From: Agreia sp. Leaf283
GTDB lineage: Bacteria > Actinomycetota > Actinomycetes > Actinomycetales > Microbacteriaceae
Assembly: GCF_001422485.1 (NCBI RefSeq)
Contig: NZ_LMNF01000001.1
Span: forward strand, 967,050 to 1,031,049
DNA: 64,000 bases
Direction: 5' to 3'
Made by a program: the position numbers and the translations under genes. The notes beneath the pieces were generated by a model, which made no database searches, was not told the DNA's origin, and worked only from the letters and a program-made list of their open reading frames with translations. Of the stretch, positions 57,764 through 64,000 are shown in pieces; positions within the stretch are counted from its first letter, which is position 1, and the number at the start of each line of letters is the position of its first letter.

Positions 57764-58997
57764 GCCGGCACGGACCCGGCGCGGCGCGTTCGCCGGCATC
57801 GCGATCGCGGTCGCCACGACCGTGTGCGGGGTGCTGCCGGTGTTCCTGGCGGGCAGCCTCTCGGTGCAGGCGAACGCCGACCTCGGGCTGACCGCCGCGA
57901 TTCTCGGAATCGTGATCGCGGTGTTCTGGGCGTCGTCGTCGGTGTTCTCGCGGCCCGCGGGTCGCATCGCCGAGCGCTGGGGTGTGCGGCCCACGCTGAT
58001 GCTCACCGTGGGCCTGGCATTCGTGGCCATGGTCGGGGTGGCGTTCGCGTCGCCGTCGTGGCCGTGGTTCGCCCTGTGGATGCTGGTGGCCGGGGCCGCG
58101 AACGGGTTCGGCCATCCGCCGTCGAACGCGCTGATTCTGGCGACCGTGCGGTCGACCTTCACGGGCACCGCGTTCGGCATCAAGCAGGCGGCCATTCCCA
58201 TTTCGACGCTGTGCGCGGGAATCGCAGTTCCGCTGATCGCGCTGACACTCGGCTGGCGGGCGACCTTCATTGTGGGCGCCGCGTTGTGCGCGCTCACCCT
58301 TCTCGCCATCGGCCTGTTCGTGCCCGCCCTGGAGGCCCGGCGCCGCGCTGGGAAGGGCGACGGGATCACCGGCACCCTGCGCACCTACTTTCTGCTGATG
58401 GCCGTCTCGGGTTTTCTCGGGGTGGCGCAGGCCAACGTGATCGGCGGCTTCACCGTGCAGACCGCCGTCGAGCGCGGCTTCGGCCCGGCCGAGGCGGGCT
58501 TCATCGTGGTGGGCGCGAGCATCGCCGGCATCGTGGTGCGCATCGCCGTGGGCATGGCGGCCGACCGCGGCCTCGGCGGAACGATGCGCACGGTGGCGGT
58601 GATGCTGCTGCTGGGCGCCGTCGGCCTCGGCGGAATCGCTTACGGCAGCGGGCCGGTGTTCATCGCGGGCTGCGTGCTGGCGTTCGGCGCGGGCTGGGGG
58701 TGGAACGGCCTCGTGCACTACACGATCGCCCAGCGCGCGGGCGCGTTCACCGCATCGGCCACGGGCCTAGTGCAGGGCGGTGCCTACGCGGGTGGGGCCG
58801 TCGGCCCGCTGCTGTTCGGGTTCCTTGGGACCCAGGCCGGCCTCGGGGTCGGCTGGGCTGTCGCGGCTGGATGCGCCGTCGCATCCGGTGTCGCGGCCTA
58901 TCTCGCATCTCGCCTCGAGGGTGGGCTCAGCCTGCCCGGCTCGCGGACGACTGGGCCTGCAGGCCCGCCGAGATCTTCGCAGCCGCGTCGACGATGA
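57756..58997 (+). CDS. MFS transporter
   Basis: A 413-residue major facilitator protein with 12 spans. The first loop motif A reads ASSSVFSRPAGRIAERWGVRP and the central loop LEARRRAGKGDGITG separates the halves; the second half has VRIAVGMAADRGLGGTMR. GTG 57756 is within the hydrolase gene, so it is co-translated. The last 25 residues are Pro/Arg-rich. The 3' end overlaps the opposing IclR gene by 71 bp. It may export an intermediate or add a second uptake route. Confidence 0.9.
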   Translation: MSEPARTRRGAFAGIAIAVATTVCGVLPVFLAGSLSVQANADLGLTAAILGIVIAVFWASSSVFSRPAGRIAERWGVRPTLMLTVGLAFVAMVGVAFASPSWPWFALWMLVAGAANGFGHPPSNALILATVRSTFTGTAFGIKQAAIPISTLCAGIAVPLIALTLGWRATFIVGAALCALTLLAIGLFVPALEARRRAGKGDGITGTLRTYFLLMAVSGFLGVAQANVIGGFTVQTAVERGFGPAEAGFIVVGASIAGIVVRIAVGMAADRGLGGTMRTVAVMLLLGAVGLGGIAYGSGPVFIAGCVLAFGAGWGWNGLVHYTIAQRAGAFTASATGLVQGGAYAGGAVGPLLFGFLGTQAGLGVGWAVAAGCAVASGVAAYLASRLEGGLSLPGSRTTGPAGPPRSSQPRRR

Positions 58998-59721
58998 GCT
59001 GCTTTGTGCGGGCGCGCTGGGCTTCGTCGACGCGGTAGATCGGGGCCGCCGTTCCGATGCTGGCGATCACCTCGCCGCCCAGCGTGATGGCGGCGGCCGT
59101 GCCCCAGATTCCCTCGTCGACCTCTTCGAAGCTCTCGGTGTGGCCGCGCCGGGCTACCTCGCGCAGTGCTTCGTCGCCGAGGCGGTCTTTGTTCTTGGAC
59201 TCGAGCGCGTCGGGGAAGCGGGCGAAGTACGACTCGCGTTCGGCGGGGTTCATGGCGGCGAGCAGAATGCGCGACATCGAGCCGGAGTGCAGCGACATGG
59301 CCTGGCCTCGCTCGAACTGCAGGCGCACCGGCTGGCGGGATTCGACGCGTTCGACGCAGTAGCTGAACCAGCCGCTGCGGCGGCTCACCAGAACGGTCTC
59401 GTCGATCTCGTCGCGCACCGCCGTCATGTAGGGGAGCGAGACGTCGGAGAGCGGTGCACGAGCGACGCTCGCGGCCTCGGCGAGGCTCTGGGCGAGATCG
59501 GTGACGCGGTAGGCCTTGCCCGACGCCGAGTCCAGAAGACCGACTTCGCGCAGCAGGGCCACGTAGCGGTAGACCATCGACTGAGGCATCGAGAGAGCGT
59601 GGCTGAGGTCGGCGACAGTCCAGGTGGGGTGTTCCACGGTGAAGCTCAGCAGCAGTTGAAGCAGCTTGCGACTGCTCTCCGCACCGGGAACGCGCTTGGG
59701 CTCGGTGGGTTCGGCTGCCAT
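58927..59721 (-). CDS. IclR-family transcriptional regulator
   Basis: A 264-residue regulator. The winged helix (about 15-75) contains RKLLQLLLSFTVEHPTWTVADLSHALSMPQSMVYRYVALLREVGLL, and the GAF-like ligand domain spans about 90-250 (LHSGSMSRILLAAMNPAERESYF, HTESFEEVDEGIWGTAAAI, ASIGTAAPIYRV). IclR proteins usually govern aromatic or carboxylate catabolic operons. It is convergent with the MFS gene and placed at the end of the 44463-58997 run, its most probable target. An AT-rich island near 59750-59770 may be its promoter. Confidence 0.9.
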   Translation of the reverse strand: MAAEPTEPKRVPGAESSRKLLQLLLSFTVEHPTWTVADLSHALSMPQSMVYRYVALLREVGLLDSASGKAYRVTDLAQSLAEAASVARAPLSDVSLPYMTAVRDEIDETVLVSRRSGWFSYCVERVESRQPVRLQFERGQAMSLHSGSMSRILLAAMNPAERESYFARFPDALESKNKDRLGDEALREVARRGHTESFEEVDEGIWGTAAAITLGGEVIASIGTAAPIYRVDEAQRARTKQLIVDAAAKISAGLQAQSSASRAG

Positions 59722-59790
59722 GGGGTGACTCCTGTGCTGCTCGGAATGAGAACGCTATTTCTATATTATGACAACGCGCTTCGTGGGTAT

Positions 59791-59893
59791 GGTCTCGATA
59801 CGCTTCGGCCGCGGGCGGCCTCGGGCTACTCGACCGGCGCAGTTCTGCGCTGATCGAGTAGTCGCGCGACGAAGGAGCCGACGTATCGAGATC
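59791..59893. repeat. R-family repeat as an inverted pair
   Basis: A forward copy GGTCTCGATACG through CTCGACCGGCGC (59791-59840) and an opposite, diverged copy GCGCTGATCGAGTAGTCGCG to CGTATCGAGATC (about 59848-59893) face each other. Confidence 0.7.
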
Positions 59894-59988
59894 GCTCCGA
59901 GCGCACTCCGACGGTCATCGATGGCTGCCATAGGCATAGCCGCGGCCCGCTCATCCATACCGAACGGACTCGAGTTCTGCCGGACCTC

Positions 59989-60004
59989 GGTCTGATGTCA
60001 GACC
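59989..60004. promoter_or_regulatory. Palindrome GGTCTGA-TG-TCAGACC
   Basis: Perfect 7-bp arms (59989-59995 and 59998-60004), of the type bound by FCD-GntR regulators. It lies just before the possible small transcript. Confidence 0.45.
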
Positions 60005-60086
60005 GCTGATGTACTCTGATACGGCAGGACGCTGAAAGGCCTCCCGCACCTGCCAACGCCCCGCTCGATGCGGGGCGTTGTGTTTT
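60005..60086 (+). ncRNA. Candidate short transcript or leader ending in a strong terminator
   Basis: Between the palindrome and the terminator lie about 50 bases that can fold on themselves (GGCAGG near 60022 with CCTGCC at 60049-60054). No reading frame of note crosses it. The nearest gene on the left faces away, so a transcript ending at the terminator must start inside 59722-60050. No known RNA family was recognised; it could be an attenuator of the 60312 gene or a free small RNA. Confidence 0.35.
60055..60086 (+). terminator. Intrinsic terminator
   Basis: AACGCCCCGC (60055-60064), loop TCGAT, GCGGGGCGTT (60070-60079), then GTGTTTTCT: a perfect 10-bp GC-rich stem followed by a T-run only on the plus strand. 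Confidence 0.85.
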
Positions 60087-60311
60087 CTAAGGACTCCAGA
60101 CATATTCATGCAATGTGATCGATCTGATGTTCGCCACGATCTTGGCACGGCGTTCTCCTGGGACACACGGAAGCGCGTCGGGTTCAAGCGTCTGCGGCCG
60201 ATGGGCGCGGGGTGCGAAGCTGGAGCGCGGCCGATGACGATTCGCCTGGGATGAGTGCGACGTCACGGACGTGCCTGCGTGAATATGACAGCCTCTCAGA
60301 AGGAAGACACC

Positions 60312-61301
60312 ATGCTCAAAGTCCTTTTCATCGGCGGAAACGGCATCATCAGCTCGGCCTGCAGTCGGCTGGCGGTGCAGCGAGGCTTCGACCTGACACT
60401 GCTGAATCGGGGTCGCGACACCTCGCGGCCTGCGATCGAGGGTGCCGAAACCCTCATCGGCGACTCGACGGATGCGCAGAGCATGCGGGACGCTCTCGGC
60501 ACGAGAACGTTCGACGTGGTCGTCAACTTCCGTGCTTTCAGCCCCGAGCAGGTGAGGGCCGACGTCGACCTTTTCCGCGATCGAACCGGCCAGTACATCT
60601 TCATCAGTTCGGCGTCGGCGTACCAGAAGCCGGTGACCCGCTTTCCGATCGTCGAGTCGACTCCGCTCAAGAACCCGTTCTGGCAGTACTCGAGAGACAA
60701 GATCGCGTGCGAGCGGGTGTTGATGCAGGCGTTCGAGGAAGACGATTTTCCGGTCACGATCGTGCGTCCGTCTCACACTTACGACCGCACGCTGGTGCCC
60801 CTCGACGGCGGTTGGACGGTGATCGAACGCATGCGGCAGGGCAAGCCGACGCTGGTGCACGGCGACGGTACCTCGCTGTGGACGCTCACCAATCACCGGG
60901 ACGTGGCTCGCGGCCTGGTGGGCCTGCTCGGCCTCACGCGCAGCATCGGCGAGGCCGTCCACATCACCGGCGACGAGATCCTCACCTGGGACATGATCGC
61001 GAACGAGCTCGCGGCCGCCGCCGGCACCACGGCGAACCTCGTGCACGCGGCGTCGGCAGAGGTGGCGCAGGCCTTCCCGGAGTGGGCGGACGGAATCATC
61101 GGCGACAAGGCGCACTCCCTGATCTTCGACAACAGCAAGATCACCTCCCTGGTTCCGGACTTCGTCGCCAGCGTGCCGTTCTCCCTCGGCGCCCGGGAGA
61201 TCGTCGACTGGTACGACGAGGACCCGAGCCGACGGGTGGTCGACCGAGAACTCGATGCTCGAATCGACGCGTTCGTCGCCCGGGTCTCGGAGCGCGTCTG
61301 A
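60312..61301 (+). CDS. NAD-dependent epimerase/dehydratase-like (extended SDR) protein
   Basis: A 329-residue extended SDR. The cofactor loop is VLFIGGNGIISSACSRL, the strand-2 end LLNRGRD prefers NADP-type acceptors, and YSRDK carries the Tyr-x3-Lys pair; a Ser region FISSASAYQ precedes it. The substrate half has TLVHGDGTSLWTLTNHRDVARGLVGLL, which is typical of the nucleoside-sugar/isoflavone-like group. ATG 60312 is preceded by AGAAGGAAG. It stands alone, 225 bp after the terminator. The reaction is unknown. Confidence 0.88.
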   Translation: MLKVLFIGGNGIISSACSRLAVQRGFDLTLLNRGRDTSRPAIEGAETLIGDSTDAQSMRDALGTRTFDVVVNFRAFSPEQVRADVDLFRDRTGQYIFISSASAYQKPVTRFPIVESTPLKNPFWQYSRDKIACERVLMQAFEEDDFPVTIVRPSHTYDRTLVPLDGGWTVIERMRQGKPTLVHGDGTSLWTLTNHRDVARGLVGLLGLTRSIGEAVHITGDEILTWDMIANELAAAAGTTANLVHAASAEVAQAFPEWADGIIGDKAHSLIFDNSKITSLVPDFVASVPFSLGAREIVDWYDEDPSRRVVDRELDARIDAFVARVSERV

Positions 61302-61322
61302 AGAGTAGTCCCGCGCCCGCGC

Positions 61323-61380
61323 CCAGTTGCTTGAATCTGCCGCTTCGGTGTGCGAGGAGGCGGCGGATTCGGGCAACTGG
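61323..61380. repeat. Nested palindrome N8 (AGTTGCCCGA family)
   Basis: Outer CCAGTTGC (61323-61330)/GCAACTGG (61373-61380), middle GAATC/GATTC, inner GCCGC (61339-61343)/GCGGC (61360-61364), separated by small mismatches. It lies between convergent genes. Confidence 0.75.
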
Positions 61381-61387
61381 ATGCCGG

Positions 61388-61798
61388 CTAGTCGAGTCCG
61401 GCCAGCAGGCGGAGGGCGTTCAGCCCCTGAGGGGTGCCGGGCCAGTGGCGCTCGAGGGCATCCGGCCCCGCATGGCGCGTGGCGAACCTCAGCACCAGGG
61501 CCACGACGATCATGTCGTCGGCATAGCCGATCACGGGAATGAAGTCGGGCACCAGGTCGATCGGCATCAGCAGGTAGCCGAGGAGCACAACGAGCCACAC
61601 CCGAACGCCGCGAGGAACGGTGGCATCGGCGACGAGCCTGCGCGTGAGTCGGACGATGTCTGGGCCGAGGCGAAGGGCCGCAACAAGGGTGATCTTCTCG
61701 GACCTGCCTCGCGACATCCAGGCGAGCGCGGCGATCAGGGCGAGCCAGAGCAGCACGAGGCCGCCGAGCACGCCGAGAAGCACCTGCCACCATTCCAT
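61388..61798 (-). CDS. DUF1232 (YkvA-like) membrane protein
   Basis: A 136-residue protein with an N-terminal span (WWQVLLGVLGGLVLLWLALIAALAWM), then the DUF1232 core VWLVVLLGYLLMPIDLVPDFIPVIGYADDMIVVALVLRF, the widely conserved PIDLxPDFIPxxGxxDD segment. It is found in many bacteria with no clear role. Its end lies against palindrome N8. Confidence 0.85.
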   Translation of the reverse strand: MEWWQVLLGVLGGLVLLWLALIAALAWMSRGRSEKITLVAALRLGPDIVRLTRRLVADATVPRGVRVWLVVLLGYLLMPIDLVPDFIPVIGYADDMIVVALVLRFATRHAGPDALERHWPGTPQGLNALRLLAGLD

Positions 61799-61881
61799 GG
61801 GGTAACGCTAGCTACTCGAGCGCGCTCGGAGCGGGCACACGCTCGTTCCAGAGTGGCGCCGTTGCCCGTTAGCGGCGCGCT

Positions 61882-62364
61882 TCAGTGTTCCACGGCCTGC
61901 TGTTTGCCGGCTTCCCTGCCGAACTCGTTCTCGAAGTTTTTTCGCTCTTTTGCAGCCAGAACCAGTTGTGTGATTCCAATGGTGACGAACAGGACGGTGG
62001 GAAATATCGCGGACAATCTCAGTGGGCGATCCGGATTGATGCTGACCAAAATCACCTCGAGGGCCGGGAAAAGCGCACTTGCTGCCAAAAACTGCAGCCC
62101 TGAGTTTCGCGATCGGTTGATCCTCATCCGCTGTTGGATGAGGGAGCCAGGACCATGAGCGGTTTCGGCTGCTCTGTTGCGACGGTCGGTTCGGATGCGC
62201 GCTGCCGCCCCCGTGAGCGCGACGCCGGCAAGCCCGATCATGGCCCCCCAGAAGGCGTCTGCTGCGAATGCGATGACGAGCCCGAAGGCGGCGATCGCGA
62301 CACCGCTGATGATCGCAATGAGGACTGTGTTCGGCCTGCCCTTCTTGCCGTGTCGACCGCTCAT
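61882..62364 (-). CDS. Small four-span membrane protein, function unknown
   Basis: A 160-residue protein with a basic N-terminus (MSGRHGKKGRP), two adjacent spans (TVLIAIISGVAIAAFGLVIAFAADAFWGAMIGLAGVALTG), an Arg-rich loop, and two C-terminal spans (LQFLAASALFPALEVILVSI; LSAIFPTVLFVTIGITQLVLA). ATG 62364 has GGGGAAG upstream; ATG 62397 gives 11 more residues. No family was recognised. Codon use is more AT-rich than elsewhere in the window. Confidence 0.6.
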   Translation of the reverse strand: MSGRHGKKGRPNTVLIAIISGVAIAAFGLVIAFAADAFWGAMIGLAGVALTGAAARIRTDRRNRAAETAHGPGSLIQQRMRINRSRNSGLQFLAASALFPALEVILVSINPDRPLRLSAIFPTVLFVTIGITQLVLAAKERKNFENEFGREAGKQQAVEH

Positions 62365-62475
62365 GGCTTCCCCATTCAATGGCACTGTCTCTGTCACTCA
62401 GTATCTTGGTGGCGCCGATTTCAGTTGCACAAGGAGTTGCGGCGGTGGTGAAGTAGACAGACCGAGGGGCGCGCA

Positions 62476-62817
62476 ATGGATCTTGCCGGAAGTCTTTTTC
62501 CGTGGTCCTGTTGCGCCGTCTTTCTTGCCGTCGTCGTAGTGATGCCGAGACAGCTGAAAGGCTCGGATCGTCTGCGTGACATGCAGCTGTCAATGAATGC
62601 GTCACCGGGGCTGAACGTGGCCGGCGGCGTGTTTCTATTACTCGGAGCCGCCATAGCGATTGCCCTGGGGATCGTCTTCGTCGGTGCCGGGTACGCGTTC
62701 GCGTGGGGCTTGTTCCCTCTGGCGGCCAGCAAGCTATTCATCATCGGCTTCTACGCCTATGTCGCGCGGCAGCCCTGGGTGTCGTTCGACGACGACGAAA
62801 CCAGGGACCAGCTATGA
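62476..62817 (+). CDS. Small membrane protein, function unknown
   Basis: A 113-residue protein with three spans (LFPWSCCAVFLAVVVVM; LNVAGGVFLLLGAAIAIALGIVFVGAGYAFAWGLF; LFIIGFYAYVA) and an acidic end (DDDETRDQL). GAGGGG stands 6-7 bp before the ATG. It is divergent from the gene at 61882-62364; no function was recognised. Confidence 0.5.
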   Translation: MDLAGSLFPWSCCAVFLAVVVVMPRQLKGSDRLRDMQLSMNASPGLNVAGGVFLLLGAAIAIALGIVFVGAGYAFAWGLFPLAASKLFIIGFYAYVARQPWVSFDDDETRDQL

Positions 62818-62859
62818 ACGAGCCTTCCGAGACTGGAACACCGTCACGCGCTCACCGGA

Positions 62860-63111
62860 CTATTTCCGTTCATCGACCGTGTCGTTCGAGGTCTGGCGTG
62901 CTGCGGTCGACTCCCGGCGTGACAGCAGGAACGCGACCTGTCCAGCCAGTCCGGTGAGAAACATCATCCCGACTGCGACCGCTCCGATGACGAACCACAC
63001 GGGCGGATCGCTCCAGAGTCTGGAGAGCGAGGTGGAGACCAGGGTGAGTCCGCCGACCAGGGTAAAGGTCCAGCGCGAGGCGATGATGTACCTGATCATT
63101 CGTGATCGCAT
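62860..63111 (-). CDS. Small two-span membrane protein, function unknown
   Basis: An 83-residue protein with a basic N-terminus (MRSRMIRYIIASRW), spans near 15-35 and 38-62 (VWFVIGAVAVGMMFLTGLAGQVAFLLS) and a hydrophilic tail. It is 37 bp beyond the next small membrane gene on the same strand, probably one unit. Function unknown. Confidence 0.5.
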   Translation of the reverse strand: MRSRMIRYIIASRWTFTLVGGLTLVSTSLSRLWSDPPVWFVIGAVAVGMMFLTGLAGQVAFLLSRRESTAARQTSNDTVDERK

Positions 63112-63148
63112 GATGACTTCCGTAGCTCGGTGACGCGGGCGGGCATAG

Positions 63149-63388
63149 TCAGAGTCCGCGCTTCTTCATCCACAGGTTGACGGGGATCGCGATGACGCCG
63201 ACGGCAACCAGGGCGAGGCTGCAGATCACCAGAACGCCTTCGTTTCCCGAGAAGGTGAACCCGTTCCTAGCCGCCATCACTATTCCGACAACGATGCAGA
63301 CATAGGGCAGGATCTCGCGAAGGGGGTTGAACCGGAGGCGTCGAAACCTCTTCGGGGTCGAGTCGTCGTTGTCGCCACCGGTGCTCAT
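63149..63388 (-). CDS. Small two-span membrane protein, function unknown
   Basis: A 79-residue protein: polar leader (MSTGGDNDDSTPKRFRRLRF), span LPYVCIVVGIVMAARNGF, span VLVICSLALVAVGVIAIPVNLW, basic end. It precedes the gene at 62860-63111 in transcription order. No family was recognised. Confidence 0.5.
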   Translation of the reverse strand: MSTGGDNDDSTPKRFRRLRFNPLREILPYVCIVVGIVMAARNGFTFSGNEGVLVICSLALVAVGVIAIPVNLWMKKRGL

Positions 63389-63462
63389 TCATGCAGTCTT
63401 TCAGGGACAAGCCGCTCGAGAAAGCCCCTCGCCTGGCGGGCCGGGCTCTTCGCCCTCCGCCC

Positions 63463-63580
63463 AGTTGCCCGGATCTGCCGCTTCAATGGGTGGGGAGGCG
63501 GCCGATTCGGGCAACTCGGCTGGCGGGTGTGGTCTCGATACGCTTCGGCCGCAGGCGGCCTCGGGCTACTCGACCGGCGC
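63463..63580. repeat. Nested palindrome N9 (AGTTGCCCGA family) followed by an R-family repeat
   Basis: AGTTGCCCG (63463-63471)/CGGGCAACT (63508-63516) with inner GCCGC/GCGGC (63477-63481, 63498-63502). After 14 bp comes GGTCTCGATACG through CTCGACCGGCGC (63531-63580), almost identical to the 59791 copy. Confidence 0.75.
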
Positions 63581-63672
63581 GGCGGGTGCGCTGCCGCTCG
63601 ACCGGCGCAACCCGCTCGACCGGGGAGACTACTTGTCGTGAACTTAATCCTCGGGATCGTGCAATACCCATT

Positions 63673-64000
63673 GTGAGCACCGACAACGAGATCATCGAGC
63701 GCTCCCTGCATAGCGCAGGGGCGTTCGCCGAGGTATTCGATCGCCACGCGCGCACCGTTCACCGGTACGCGGCGCGGCGGCTGGATGCGGGGGCTGCCGA
63801 CGACGTGATGAGCGAGACGTTCCTCGTCGCGTTCGAGCGCCGGGCCGCCTTCGACGGATCGCACGATGCCCTGCCCTGGCTGCTGGGCATCGCGACGAAC
63901 CTCATCAAGAAGCACGCGCGGCTCGAAGCGCGCGCATGGAAGGGCCTCGTCGCATCCGATCTCGGCCGCGTCGACATCGACGCGATCGAACAGGCTGCGG
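63673..64000 (+). CDS. ECF-type RNA polymerase sigma factor, 5' part (cut by window end)
   Basis: A frame from GTG 63673 stays open to the window end, about 109 residues. It reads FAEVFDRHARTVHRYAARRLDAGAADDVMSETFLVAFERR and DALPWLLGIATNLIKKHAR, the sigma region 2 of ECF factors (core-binding and -10 recognition), with the region 4 part outside the window. No strong ribosome site precedes the GTG, so a leaderless or other start is possible. Confidence 0.8.
   Translation, partial: MSTDNEIIERSLHSAGAFAEVFDRHARTVHRYAARRLDAGAADDVMSETFLVAFERRAAFDGSHDALPWLLGIATNLIKKHARLEARAWKGLVASDLGRVDIDAIEQAA

Noticed and set aside
59722-60311. tRNA or tmRNA gene
   Set aside because: No cloverleaf or CCA-like end could be built around the terminator; only the short hairpins described are seen.

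Overview
The window is high-GC DNA with an actinobacterial look: GTG starts, long runs of genes joined by 4-bp ATGA or GTGA overlaps, GntR/IclR/TetR/XRE/HxlR regulators, lipoprotein-rich ABC importers and an actinobacterial-style oligopeptide permease-ATPase fusion. The dispersed intergenic repeats (CCCTTCGACAGGCTCAGGGA; CTCGATACG...GGTCGAGTAG) suggest Microbacteriaceae, but this is inference. No rRNA, tRNA, CRISPR, transposase or phage gene was seen. Almost the whole window is accessory catabolism: scavenging of nitrogenous and small organic compounds.

Layout. (1) 1-6248: end of a copper amine oxidase, an amidase, a GntR regulator, a small membrane protein, and an operon of a degenerate amidohydrolase, a cytidine-deaminase-like protein and an amidohydrolase. 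(2) 6776-16669: an oligopeptide-type ABC importer with a fused permease/ATPase, another amidohydrolase, an alpha/beta hydrolase and cyclase pair, a metallo-beta-lactamase-fold hydrolase and a TetR regulator. One operator (ATTGGATCCAAT-like) recurs at four promoters across blocks 1 and 2 and probably marks the regulon of the GntR protein. (3) 16677-26741: allophanate hydrolase, a biotin-dependent urea/guanidine carboxylase, two DUF1989 proteins, an amino-acid-type permease and an aminotransferase. This set fits guanidine assimilation better than urea use. (4) 26870-30284: a methyltransferase, then an HxlR regulator with a luciferase-like/FAD oxidoreductase fusion.

(5) 30428-38881: a leftward carbohydrate operon with a sugar isomerase, DapA-type aldolase, SDR, ABC sugar importer and 2-hydroxyacid dehydrogenase, next to a second GntR regulator with TGTTAACA palindromes. 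(6) 39123-43299: a leftward set of esterase, ureidoglycolate-lyase-like protein, flavoprotein monooxygenase and an orphan NMT1-type binding protein, divergent from an XRE-cupin regulator. (7) 44463-58997: a rightward run of 14 genes. It has a double-domain nitrilase, a complete branched-chain-type ABC importer, two tandem SDRs, an unusual FAD monooxygenase with a C-terminal PEP-mutase-like domain, a maleate-isomerase-family protein, a Dabb protein, an isochorismatase-fold amidase, a third SDR, an alpha/beta hydrolase and an MFS transporter, closed by an opposing IclR gene. I read it as one catabolic unit for an imported amide- or ring-nitrogen-containing compound, and it is the best candidate here for an undescribed pathway. 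(8) 59722-64000: a possible small transcript with a strong terminator, an NAD-dependent epimerase-like gene, a DUF1232 protein, four small membrane proteins and the start of an ECF sigma factor.

Intergenic DNA carries two dispersed repeat families plus about ten 54-65 bp nested palindromes that share geometry but mostly not sequence. Repeat copies provide the stop codons of three unrelated genes.
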